A program made the translations under genes and the position numbers. Below, in pieces: positions 54,001 to 63,220 of a stretch of DNA of 64,000 bases. The notes beneath the pieces were generated by a model. The model did no database searches, had not been told where the DNA came from, and worked only from the letters and a program-made list of their open reading frames with translations. This DNA is from Erythrocercus mccallii (taxonomy: Eukaryota > Chordata > Aves > Passeriformes > Dicruridae): the NCBI GenBank assembly GCA_013397435.1, contig VZRG01001476.1:1-64000 (forward strand), in the 5' to 3' direction. Positions within the stretch are counted from its first letter, which is position 1. Each line of letters begins with the position of its first letter.

Positions 54001-57000
54001 GAGTTGCTACCCTCAACACAATGGCAGCATGTTAGTAAAATCTAAAATGGTTCCACATGCCCAAAGTATTTCAAGCAGAAACTGAAAATGTTCCTTCATT
54101 GAGCAAATTTCTATGAACAGACACACAACACTGCTTAAGGAACTTTAACATTTCTCTGTTTACACCTGAACTTTTCAGCATTCAGATTTTTAGTACCTAC
54201 AACACTCAACTAAAGCACAAATGTTTACTATCTTAAAACAATAACCTGGAACAAGCTGTTGAAATTATTATTAATTGGCGAGTCATTTTAAGTCTGTCTC
54301 CTCATGACATTATTGCTGTCCTTACATTGGATAATGCAAATGTCTAATGCATTATTAATATAAGTAACCTTCACTATTACATCTATCATGTACCCTTTTG
54401 CAAAAGCACTTTATCACCTGATTTTATTTTTCCTTCTATGGAAAATTCTACTTTCTAGATATAGTCTCGAGAAAAAAAAAACACCCTTAGGGACTTGAAG
54501 CCACAGCTATCCAAGTTACTTGTGCACAATTGTACTTAATCTTTCTGAAAACAAGAAGCAGCAACTAACAGCTTGTCAATAAAACGATTTCCTGGCTAAA
54601 TCTGAATTGTGTCACATGGACTAAATCAAAGTCTGGCACTTGGAAAGATACAAGTGACAAGACTTTCCTGCAGTAGTGTGGGGAAAAAAATAATCAAAAG
54701 TCAAATGCAAGTCTGTTCCCATATTCTTCTAGACATAAATTGAGACATTTCATTCCTCTACTCAACTTGTCCATTACAATCCCTGCCTTACCCTAGAACT
54801 CCATTAGGTCCCTCATGGAGCAGGTGGGTGGGATGAAAGGTTTGCAAGGCACATGCACAGACAATTCTTCTGAAAAGCCAACAGCTTTTCTTCTCTACAA
54901 CAATTAACCATCAGAAGTAAGGGTAACAATGACAGTAACATGGCCATTTCTTACAGAGTTTTCCCCATGAAACAATAAAAACCCCTCTGACACTCCCCCA
55001 ACCCATCTTGAATACTGGATATATTTCTACAGTGTCAAAAGCCAGTTGCACAGTTAAATGTGTGTTTCATGGACACATGACCCTGAAATATCACTGTCCT
55101 ATGCAATAAGTTACAATATTTTCAAGAAGAAATCTTAGCTACTTCATATCATAACTGGATGTGTAATTCTACATCAACAATTCCTGGCAAATTATCCCTG
55201 TACTCCCATTTGTCCTTAAAAAAAACCAGGAGTCCATCCTGCAGCACAAGTCAACATTTTTTCAAACTACTTTATCTCATGCTCCCCCTAAATGCTTTTC
55301 CAATGAGCTTCTACATGTGCTTAAATCCACTTTATGTGTTAGGGTGGCACAGGTTATGTATCCTAAGGCAAGAATATCCAGGGCAATGCTGGACTCTCCT
55401 GGAGCACAGCATCTCAGAACAACACTGCTCTGATCCTCCTGTTTTCTGAGCACTTGTCCTGGCCTGCATGTTGGCTGAACTGTTAGTAATAAGCAAAACT
55501 CTGAGCTGGGATTAGTTCTACATTACTGACCTTATTCTATTATCCTACAAGTCTTCCCAGTAATGTCAGAGAATTACTCACATAACAGCATACTGCTCAA
55601 TTTTAATAAGGACTAAATATAGGCTGTTACTTCAAGTGTTTACAGAGAGAGATCTGTTTGAAGTTTCAGTGCTAGAATCTCATGTTTGCACAAAGGTATC
55701 TTAAGACAAGGTAAAAAATATCCATGTTAAATAATTACGTGCCTAATGCCTTCATGGCAGTGTTTTTGGAAAATCTGGGTAGCATTATCATCTTGCAAAT
55801 GTATCACTGACTCCTAACTGCATGCATGTATGTGTGTGCATAAATGCAGATACACTCACAAAATTCTGCTGAGCATACTTTATTCTGTACTGCTAGATGT
55901 TGGTTTTGACAATTAATTCCTGCTCAAGTACATTTTATTTTATCTGCTATACCATTTCTCCAACCATGAGGCACAGGAGTTGTAGTTGTTGTTTTTTCAA
56001 ACACAGGATAGACCACAATAATTCAAAGTAGCATGAGATGATCACACATCATGGTACCTCCAACCACCACAAAAGTATTATCTGCAGCATAGAAACCAAA
56101 ATGATAGTATCTCTCCTACCATTTGATAGCAACAAAAGCCATTAAGACACAATGCCTTTGAAGAGACTAATTTCAGTTCACAGGAAAGAAATCCATAAAT
56201 GCAACTTTCATGTGATGGGATTTTCCAGAATCTTGATTTTATAGTAGATGCCTTTCCAATTCCAATGTACAGCTGGGTTAAGAAATGCAGGAGAGAGAGG
56301 AAGCAGCAGCATTTTGTAAAAAGAGCTTATTAGATCTATTTCTCATCCCTATTCATAGCTAAAGGATCCCTGGGAAGAACAGGCCATCAAGTAAGTGACT
56401 GATTTTGGAGAACTGGATCTGGTCTACAGGCTGAAAGCTTAAAAGTCAGCACTAAAAAAAATCTACTGTTACTATTTTCTACACGTCTTTCATACCAAAG
56501 AATCTCAGGGTACAGAGGTAGTGCCAAAACAGTTATGTCACTGATAAGTCACTACAGCTATGTTTTCTTACCAGGAAGGAAACTTTTCTAAGTGTAGCAG
56601 TGTTGAACAAGGTGTTACTTTGTACAGCATTTCATACTGAAAACCACTCAGAAGACAATTTACTGACAATGTGCTTCCCACCACTACCTTGCCTAAGCTA
56701 TTTATGGCACAGCACCTTCCTATAGACAGTGCTTAAAGCACATATACAGACTGAAAGGGCTATCCTCACACATTTTGTACATTTCTGCTTATAAAAGTTG
56801 TCAAAATGTTTCTAGTATCTAGATGTTGCTCAAGACCTTTCATAACAGCAGTACAATGAAAACAAAGAGCTCATACAGAGCAACAAAAGTACTGAAGCTT
56901 TTGCAAATTGTATCTAGAATTGTATCAAGCTCCAGACACTAAATGTCCAGACCAAACAGAAAGGCAGACCCAAAATAAAACCGAAGGAAGACTCCAGTAC

Positions 57001-60000
57001 TCCATGTGCTGTCCTTCTGCTGCAGAACTGCAGTGTTAGTACTGAAACAGAACTGTGATTTTTGCAGCTCTGGCATTACACTGCCTGAGGTCCCTGAATC
57101 CCACGCAGATAAACCATGTGTGAATAGTGACTGAAATCAGACTACAGCAAATACCCAGAAAGTTACTCCCAATCATATTTACCTATCCAGAATGTTGGAT
57201 CTCACAAATCTCTTTTTTTTCTTATGCAGGGACACAGCTAGCACCCAGCAATGGGCCCTTTCAAATCAACGCCCAGCGCCTGATCCTGTAACAACAAACC
57301 TTCAGTCTCTCATCGGTGCTATCTCAATATGTTGCAATGATACTTGAGGAATTATTAAATACACCCAAGCATTCAAGACGTGACAAATTGCTTCAGAAAG
57401 TAACCTCCTCCTATGAGGACTCCTTTAGTTGTAGCAAAGTCCAGACACTTTACAGCCACAGGCAGAGAAAGCAAACCAAGCCTGTGAACAAAGCTTTGCG
57501 TGGAACATCCCTGCAGGCCAAAGTCAGGGTTGGCTTCTTACCTCAGAGTCAAATTCACAGATAGAAACAAAAGATCAAAGATGAATTTCCAGCTCTAGTA
57601 CTATGCTTAAGTGCCTAGGACAGAAGGTAGAAAAAGAAACACAGGGATAAGCAAACAAGTTCAGTGCTTGAAAGAAGAGGAAGCATAGACTACTCCCATG
57701 AAAGGCACATACCACAATTAAAATCCCCACTGTAAAAGCAAGATTTTTCTTAACTTCCAATGATCCGAGTTGCTAACTTGCATACACTTAGAAAATGGCC
57801 TTTTTTATTATGTGCAAGAGTCAGAGACATTTTACACTGTACCAAACCACAGGCCACAACTGCAATTTGGCCCCACTCTGACAGAACTCCAAGTAAAACA
57901 TCAAGCCAAAGCAACCCAAAAGCAACAATTTTCCCAGGAGCATGTATGTACTACTAGAGCTCATCTTTAAACAAAAAATAAAAGTGACTTCATTTCAAAG
58001 TTTTAACTTGTCATCTGAGGCCAGTTGACTGCATATTTAGATACTTTAGATTCATACAGCTGTATGAATATTTAGATGCTCCAGATAAACATCTCTGGAT
58101 ACTATATATCAACTTGTAATCACCTCTTCCTGGATCCTACATGACCAAGTCCACCAGCAGGAACTCCCTGCCACTGACACCCAACTGGGTCACTCAGTTC
58201 CAAGGCCAAGGTTCTCAAAAAGCAATCATGCAGGCACCAAGTCCAGCTGCCTCACTTCAACTGATCAGACTATGCAGTCATCACAAGTGTGAAATTGAAC
58301 ACACCTGCTAAAAATGCTACCATCTATTCAAGTTTTACAAGATAATAAAATTATGTTTTGAGTCCCTCTTTGTATTTGCAAAAACTTCATAGAGCACAGA
58401 GATGATGAAAACACTTTGTCTGGCATTACATACACACTTGATTCAGATGCTCAGTGGAATTAAGGTCAAGTATGGAAATCCAAGTCAGAACTGAGAGCCT
58501 AAATGTACATGTAAAGCTTTAGCATAGTAAAGCAGCTGTGGCAGTTTGTGATGCCCTGCTTGGCTGCTAAACACTGCTGCAGAAAAGCAGTGCCCAAATG
58601 TCCTTCCTTCAGCCACAGAGCTGGGGTAGTGGGAATTACATGAGGCTGATGCACTTGGGGAAAATCACCAATACTTTGCAGGCTCAAGAAAACTTCAACA
58701 CTTCAGTCTAGAAACTCCTTTCCAGCACAACCACCCCAGCTCTCACCTCCAGTATAAAGTCAAACCTTAAATTCAGAACTATCACAGTACATATCAGTAT
58801 CCTTCTTTTCCACTCACAGAATAAATTAAATCTAAGTTGCTTGAAGTATTTTTAGGCAGTAGCATCTTCAACAGTTTGTTTTTCATATTTCCTATAATAA
58901 TTGCTATGAATCTTACCAGGGAAACAGTTTAAGCCTGATTACCTCCTCTCCTTATTGTTGGATAAAAAACAAATTAGTTTAGAAATGTAACATCAAAAAT
59001 GCAAAACAAATATAGAACACTTCATCAATGCATGCCTTCATCTCCAAGCCAGACTTGAAAAGAGCAGCATCATTCCTCTTGATTGGGGCCCTAAGAACCT
59101 GACAACTCCCCAGCCATCCAGTCTGGCAAACTTCCACAGCATTCCCACAAACTGGAGCATTTTTTGCACAAGGAATCCAATCTAGTCTTGCTAGAACCTG
59201 CCCATCACCACTTCCAGCATTCCAGCTTCTTTCCTAAAGGAGAAGTTAATTTATTATAGGTATACTCCAAGAAATATTCCATAAAATTCCTTACAATAAC
59301 TACAGGCACTTTCCTCCTTTTTCTGTGAATCCCATCTTTCCTATTACAAAGCAACACACATAAAAATGTTTCTCCATTGGTAAGAAACCATTCTTGCTAG
59401 GTGAAGAACTGTGGGATTCTAAATTTTGAAACCAGTTACTAATCACTCTATGAAAAGCCCATTAAATTCTTCTCAAGTTTTCAATCCATATGTATCAGAC
59501 CAAGTGTTACAGTCAACTGCACAAACTGCCAAGGTCCAGAAGAGAGCCCACCAGCACCTGCCAGCCCCAACAGAGGAAATCAAAGCAACCTGTCATGGGA
59601 CACAAGAGGGACATTCACAATATGGCTGAATGGTTTTTAAACACAACCCATGACTCTTAGGCCTGCAAAATAATGTCACAGGGTTGTCTTCAGACAGGTT
59701 ATAAAACCTGCCTAGAATGACAGAGAAGGTTCAGGCTGAACCAGTCTCATTGTCATCCACTGGGAAGGTATCCAAAGGAAGGAAAGAAACCCAAAAGCCT
59801 CATAGCTTTCTCCCCCTGGTTCCTGCTGCTCAAACAGGTGATGATACAGGTGATGATGTTGCAGCCTAAGAACCTGTTGCACTCAAACCCACCAGGCACA
59901 CATTATTTCAGTAAGGAGGAAGTCCTCCCAGTAAAGGTGATGCCAGTGAAACTCCTAATGAGGCCCTAAAGTTTCAATGCTAAATATCCATCAATAAAGT

Positions 60001-61873
60001 AATCCAAATACATTGTCTCTCACATGGGCAAAGACAGAAGAGAAAGCAGCAGCTTCATTTCCTGGAGTTCACTGGGTTTCCCATGAGAACATCTGGACAG
60101 TTGGCTAAACTTGAGATAACATCCCATGTATACATACTTTGGCCTAAATATAATGAAAACCTACATATAAAATTACAATATCTCATTCATGTTGCATGAG
60201 CCCAATATCACAACATCATAAATATTTCTCTTAGCAGTGTTGCAGTTGGCACACCTGAATTAGTCTTTTAAAAATACAGAATTTAAAAAAAACCAACCAA
60301 ACAACAACACTTTAATACTATGTCCTGCAATTTGTCCAATCAGCTTTTCATTTTGAGAATAAAGCTTTTTACCAGTGCCACGGAAGCTATGCTTTGTTCC
60401 CCCATCTTTGTAAGGTATGTCCTCATACCTTGCATAGTCCTCACAGGAAAGAGGAAATTGTATTAAAAAAAAAGAGAATACTTTGACATTTCCCTTTAAA
60501 TAAAAAATTAACTGCATTTCAAGGAAAGTGAGACCCAAGAAAGGCATTATAAAATCTTTCATACAGAACTGATTCTGCTGTCTTACCTTGTAGCTCAATG
60601 ACAAATTAATATTATTCCAACAAACCTCAAGTATTTTATAAATGAAAAAAATTATCATGTAGTGTCAAAGGAAATAAAGATTTGACTGACAGTTTTCTCT
60701 TTTTCAGAAGTTACTTTTATAAGAAGTATGAAAGACCTCAAAGCAGGCTGATGGAGGGAGTGACTTATGAACAATTTATAAATATTCTGGAAAGGAAAAA
60801 CTAGGAATGAGACACAGGTCCAAAAATAAAGGAAATATGGGTTTCACTCCCAGTTTTGATACTTCGTGTGGAAGAGCAGCCAAATTACCTAATCTTTGTG
60901 CTTCATATCTTTCCCTCCCCACTGCTCCTGCTCCTCCCTCAACATCTTGTCTACTTAAGCTGTACAACTGCTCACGGCTGAAAGGGAATCTCAGCACACA
61001 TTCCAACCAACCCAACCCTAACAAAATTCAGTCTCAATACAATGTTATGTTTGCAAGTCCCAGTGAAACGCCAACAATAAAAATGAATCAAAGACACAGT
61101 TGGTACCTGTGAGTCTTAATAAACCTCTGATCAGTCACTCCTACAACTGCGAGGACATACTGTTTAGTTTGTGCTTTTAAGACAAAGAGGAAAATAAGCA
61201 AGGAAATCGAAGGAAGTTCGCGTTACCTAACATACGAGAGAAATAAATGTGAACTACAAGACTATTTAGAGAGCCCGGCCGGGGGGGGCCGGGGGGGAAT
61301 CCGACTAATCTGACCGGAAAACAGGGAAGCGCCGTCTGCCCTGAGGAGCCTCCACCCAGGAACGGGAGTCCCGGTGATTCACAGGCAAAACCAGAAAAAG
61401 AAAAATCCCGCCGAGCTCTGTACAGGCGAAAACAGCAGCACTATAGGAAGATGGTCTGCGGTAAACACACAGACAGAACAAACCCGTAGCTCAGTGTCAG
61501 GGGTGTCTGTGCGATCCACAGCGGGATATCGCCCACTGCCACCGCCAGAGCCGTGACCTACAGCCGGGGAGCCCCATCCGCCCGCCGTGCCCTTCCCGAC
61601 GCTTCGGCGGAGCCCAGCCCGCAGCACGGGGGAGGGACGGTGTCTCGGAAACCCGCAGTGCCGCCGCTCCCGGGCCCCGCCGCGGAACCGCACCCCCAGC
61701 CCTGCTTCCCCACGCTCACCTGCACCTGCCGGCGGCAGCGGAGCCGCCTCGCCGCTCCCCACGAGCGGCCACAGCAGAAGGACGAGCCCGAGCAGGTGTC
61801 GCGGGCCGAGGAGCCGCGGGCCACCGCGCCCCCGCCGCCCGGCGCTCCCGCCGAGCCCCTCGCGCTGCCGCAT
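24041..61873 (-). CDS. LMTK2: LMTK2, lemur tail kinase 2 (complete, 14 coding exons, 1505 residues)
   Basis: LMTK2 (KPI-2, BREK) is a membrane-anchored kinase of endosomes. It binds PP1 and inhibitor-2, phosphorylates PP1 and CFTR on Ser/Thr, binds myosin VI and acts in endosomal and axonal transport (family knowledge). The 14 exons sum to 4518 nt with consistent phases, giving 1505 residues; human has about 1503. A hydrophobic leader lies at about 26-40 and a transmembrane helix at about 62-82, followed by Cys-rich VSCCKD. The kinase domain spans about 155-427: glycine loop GNGWFG (160-165), Lys184, HSD with catalytic Asp281, DYG at 299-301, and WTAPELV. A long acidic tail carries DSGYETENLESPEW near 1016-1031 and the PP1-docking KAVTF (Val1355-Phe1357). 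The C-terminus is SSEDGEKD. HSD and DYG replace HRD and DFG, as is usual in the family. Confidence 0.97.
25193..25441 (-). CDS. LMTK2: LMTK2 exon 13
   Basis: It encodes GGFEWDDDFSSPEPSF, PSKYFSPPPPSRT, PYSRFSISPANIASFS and LTHLTDSDIEQG. This is a conserved C-terminal block of the family. Donor gtaagt. Confidence 0.96.
25836..25971 (-). CDS. LMTK2: LMTK2 exon 12
   Basis: It encodes ETPTKELGSRGIDVNG and ends FANSESSTDEEG. The 5' end and the ESSTDEE motif are conserved; the middle is variable. Acceptor ccttag, donor gtacat. Confidence 0.93.
26913..26925 (+). repeat. (G)13 homopolymer
   Basis: Thirteen G in a row in LMTK2 intron 11, so C13 in the pre-mRNA. Length may be unreliable in assembly. 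Confidence 0.9.
27275..27350. repeat. Perfect 16-bp AT-rich inverted repeat
   Basis: Arm 27275-27290 (ttttttctttatatat) is the exact reverse complement of 27335-27350, with a 44-nt AT-rich loop. It lies about 160 nt downstream of the donor of the giant LMTK2 exon. Confidence 0.9.
27511..30418 (-). CDS. LMTK2: LMTK2 exon 11, giant tail exon
   Basis: This 2908-nt exon encodes residues 399-1368. It finishes the kinase domain (EVLQFCWLPPEKRPTAEE), then gives a long disordered Ser/Glu/Asp-rich tail with conserved islands: SFEYIWEAAKHDHFDE, LEESSTDGDFF, LSDNFLFLQEKNLL, PPDKPADSGYETENLE, SYRDSAYFSDNDSEPD, KEPDIEGKYLGKL, and a strongly acidic run before HSLSSDSEDE. It closes with the PP1-docking KKAVTFFDDVTVYLFDQ. 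Donor gtaccc at 27505-27510. Confidence 0.97.
30660..30809 (-). CDS. LMTK2: LMTK2 exon 10, kinase C-lobe
   Basis: It encodes SLGVTLWELFENGARPYS to EQPYSDR and a split Trp. Donor gtaaac. Confidence 0.96.
31399..31456 (-). mobile_element. Short CR1 3'-end fragment
   Basis: 'agattggaagggg', 'ctggaatcatctagtcca' and 'ttcaaagcag' match the reverse complement of the CR1 3' end in diverged form. Only about 60 bases are recognisable. Confidence 0.65.
32245..32366 (-). CDS. LMTK2: LMTK2 exon 9, activation segment
   Basis: It encodes EDYIETDEKKFVPLRW and TAPELVTSFQDRLL, ending KYSNI and a split Trp. Donor gtatgt. Confidence 0.97.
33002..33086 (-). CDS. LMTK2: LMTK2 exon 8, catalytic loop and DYG
   Basis: It encodes DLALRNCFLTSDLN and VKVGDYGIGFSRYK, with catalytic Asp281 and metal-binding Asp299. 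Donor gtaagt. Confidence 0.97.
36185..36318 (-). CDS. LMTK2: LMTK2 exon 7, kinase C-lobe helices to HS of the catalytic loop
   Basis: It encodes GDLKTYICNEQEH and LLQRMACEIAAGLAVMH, ending KHNFVH plus a split Ser codon. Donor gtaggc. The 6.7 kb intron upstream of it contains a CR1 remnant. Confidence 0.96.
36319..42997 (-). other. LMTK2: LMTK2 intron 6
   Basis: A 6.7 kb intron. Besides the CR1 remnant at 37.7-38.5 kb it holds small tandem duplications: a 15-bp unit twice at 38970-38999, and a near 14-bp unit twice at about 41444-41470. Nothing else is recognised. Confidence 0.6.
37700..38503 (+). mobile_element. CR1-type LINE remnant (3' part, internally rearranged)
   Basis: I recognise typical CR1 3' text: a 'ctgggaaggaaaaatccc' segment, 'gcagctctgcaggaaggga', 'cctgggcatcctggtgg', 'atgagcc', then 'gaggagaggctgaggga' and 'ttcagcctggaga', and near the end 'cctcctgagctccttgc' and a CR1-like 'attatcctatgatg' terminus. 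It is diverged, with internal losses and no long intact ORF, so it is a dead copy. It lies antisense to LMTK2 in intron 6. Start boundary approximate. Confidence 0.8.
42998..43085 (-). CDS. LMTK2: LMTK2 exon 6, kinase hinge
   Basis: It encodes ILQHPNVLQCIGQC and the hinge PYLLVFEFCDL. Acceptor ctccag, donor gtaagt. Confidence 0.96.
43795..43913 (-). CDS. LMTK2: LMTK2 exon 5, kinase beta3 lysine
   Basis: It encodes VLLGEIYTGTSVARVIVK, where Lys184 is the ATP-binding lysine, then the alpha-C region to GEPY. It ends two bases into a Tyr codon before gtaagt. Confidence 0.96.
44448..44521 (-). CDS. LMTK2: LMTK2 exon 4, kinase glycine loop
   Basis: It encodes SKSQVARQSLNYIQEIG and NGWFGK. The exon stops right after the glycine-rich loop. 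Donor gtgagg. Confidence 0.96.
46258..46402 (-). CDS. LMTK2: LMTK2 exon 3, juxtamembrane region
   Basis: It encodes EFEDNFDDEIDFTPPAED and SPAEVFTLSVPNIALP, near-identical to mammalian LMTK2. Donor gtaaaa, phase 1. Confidence 0.96.
46600..46690 (+). repeat. G/T-rich tract
   Basis: About 90 bases almost free of C on the + strand, with G runs at 46600-46603, 46617-46619, 46627-46629 and 46641-46643. In LMTK2 intron 2 pre-mRNA it reads as an A/C-rich tract upstream of exon 3. Confidence 0.7.
47055..47083. repeat. AATT/ATTA short tandem repeat
   Basis: A self-complementary run of aatta units in LMTK2 intron 2. Confidence 0.8.
47258..47382 (-). CDS. LMTK2: LMTK2 exon 2, transmembrane segment
   Basis: It encodes SSFVILSLCTLVVLVILLA and then NCVSCCKDPEIDFK. 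This is a single membrane helix with juxtamembrane cysteines suited to palmitoylation. Acceptor tttctag, donor gtaaga. Confidence 0.96.
50169..50205. repeat. 19-bp tandem duplication
   Basis: Unit tttatttaactcaaagtgg at 50169-50187 is repeated at 50188-50205. Partial copies of the flank (aaagtgagaca) occur on both sides. Confidence 0.85.
58050..58069. repeat. Perfect 20-bp palindrome
   Basis: attcatacag followed directly by its reverse complement, with no spacer. Direct repeats of atatttaga flank it on both sides (about 58033 and 58067). Confidence 0.9.
61720..61873 (-). CDS. LMTK2: LMTK2 exon 1, start codon and leader
   Basis: ATG is at 61873-61871 and the donor is gtgagc. It encodes a Gly/Arg-rich start, then the hydrophobic HLLGLVLLLWPLVGSG and APLPPAGA, which resembles mammalian APLPQTGAG. 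There is no downstream in-frame Met in this exon, and total length with this start matches the family. Confidence 0.88.
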
Positions 61874-62001
61874 GCCGTCCGCTCCCGGACCGAGACTCGG
61901 CGCCGAACGAGGGGCTCGAGGTTCTCAGCGACTCCGGGGAGCCCCCGCGGCAGCCGCCGCCGCCCCCCGGCTCCGCGGCATCGGCCCCACCGCCGCTCCT
62001 C

Positions 62002-62031
62002 TCACAGAGCCACACCGGCCGCCGCCGCCAT
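62002..62031 (-). other. Upstream ORF in the LMTK2 leader (9 codons)
   Basis: The ATG inside the YY1 motif (62031-62029) opens a frame MAAAAGVAL that stops at TGA (62004-62002), 128 nt before the main ATG. It is translated only if transcription starts upstream of 62031. Confidence 0.4.
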
Positions 62032-62465
62032 CTTCCGGGCTACCTGACCGCGACAGGGCGGGGCGCGCCGCTGATGGACAGCCCGATGCACCAATCAAAC
62101 CACACCTCACTCTCAGGAGGCGGTGCCACTGGTTGGGATGGGGTAAATCCATGATTGACAGCTGTATCAGCCAATCGCTCTGCAGAGGGCGAGCCAGGGC
62201 GAGCGAAGGCTGCGGCGGGAGAGCAGCGGCGCGCGGTTGCCAATCAAGCCGCGCTCCGAACGGCGGGAGGAGGGAGGGGCGTCGCTCGGACTGACGGCTC
62301 CTTCCGCCAACCGGCTGGCGAGGCGGGGCGGGGGAGGCGGGGCTTGGCCGAGCCCGCGCTCAGGACTCGAGGTCGCGACGAGAACAGCGCCCCCTGGCGG
62401 CTTAGTGTCCCCTAAGGGCCGATGCCGGCGTGGAGCCCCCTCAAAGCTGCCCCGGGACCGCCCCG

Positions 62466-63220
62466 CCCTGCGGGAGCGCAAAGCCCCGGCCATCCCTTGG
62501 GATCAGCCCTGCGGGAGCGCAGAGCCCCGGCCATCCCTTGGGATCAGCCCTGCGGNNNNNNNNNNNNNNNNNNNNNNNNNNNNNNNNNNNNNNNNNNNNN
62601 NNNNNNNNNNNNNNNNNNNNNNNNNNNNNNNNNNNNNNNNNNNNNNNNNNNNNNNNNNNNNNNNNNNNNNNNNNNNNNNNNNNNNNNNNNNNNNNNNNNN
62701 NNNNNNNNNNNNNNNNNNNNNNNNNNNNNNNNNNNNNNNNNNNNNNNNNNNNNNNNNNNNNNNNNNNNNNNNNNNNNNNNNNNNNNNNNNNNNNNNNNNN
62801 NNNNNNNNNNNNNNNNNNNNNNNNNNNNNNNNNNNNNNNNNNNNNNNNNNNNNNNNNNNNNNNNNNNNNNNNNNNNNNNNNNNNNNNNNNNNNNNNNNNN
62901 NNNNNNNNNNNNNNNNNNNNNNNNNNNNNNNNNNNNNNNNNNNNNNNNNNNNNNNNNNNNNNNNNNNNNNNNNNNNNNNNNNNNNNNNNNNNNNNNNNNN
63001 NNNNNNNNNNNNNNNNNNNNNNNNNNNNNNNNNNNNNNNNNNNNNNNNNNNNNNNNNNNNNNNNNNNNNNNNNNNNNNNNNNNNNNNNNNNNNNNNNNNN
63101 NNNNNNNNNNNNNNNNNNNNNNNNNNNNNNNNNNNNNNNNNNNNNNNNNNNNNNNNNNNNNNNNNNNNNNNNNNNNNNNNAGCCCTGCGGGAGCGCAGAG
63201 CCCCGGCCATCCCTTGGGAT
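62466..63220. repeat. 41-bp GC-rich minisatellite, interrupted by assembly gap
   Basis: Copies begin at 62466, 62507 and 62548 (exact 41-base period, one substitution between the first two). Another near-identical copy begins at 63183 after the gap. Unit starts ccctgcgggagcgcagag. The array very probably continues through the unsequenced part. Confidence 0.88.
62556..63180. other. Assembly gap (625 N)
   Basis: Unsequenced. Frames reported across it are artefacts. Flanking copies are out of register with the 41-base period (635 is not a multiple of 41), so the gap length is an estimate or the array contains an indel. Confidence 1.

Larger units (their letters stand above)
47383..61719 (-). 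other. LMTK2: LMTK2 intron 1
   Basis: A 14.3 kb first intron, AT-rich, with only short uninformative open frames on both strands. Features seen are a 19-bp tandem duplication at 50169-50205, a perfect palindrome at 58050-58069, and GC-rich flank with poly-G near 61277-61298 as the CpG island is approached. Confidence 0.6.
61550..62555 (-). promoter_or_regulatory. LMTK2: LMTK2 CpG-island promoter
   Basis: GC- and CpG-rich and TATA-less. It contains an ETS/YY1 composite on the gene strand (ccggaagatggcggc, 62024-62038), a GC box at 62056-62063, GC boxes at 62325-62333 and 62337-62344, and three CCAAT boxes in + orientation (62091, 62171, 62240). YY1 sites of this form commonly mark transcription starts, so the start is probably near 62.0 kb. 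The region covers exon 1. Confidence 0.8.

Noticed and set aside
57316..57564. 82-codon + strand frame preceded by a pyrimidine tract and cag
   Set aside because: The acceptor-like context is suggestive, but no donor, family resemblance or conserved motif supports an exon.
61379..61719. Continuation of the exon 1 frame past the donor
   Set aside because: The conserved APLPPAG segment ends at a gtgagc donor, and the next residues match only exon 2; the extension is intron.
61553..62294. Two long + strand frames over LMTK2 exon 1
   Set aside because: They are low-complexity Pro/Arg/Ala translations of a CpG island opposite real coding sequence.
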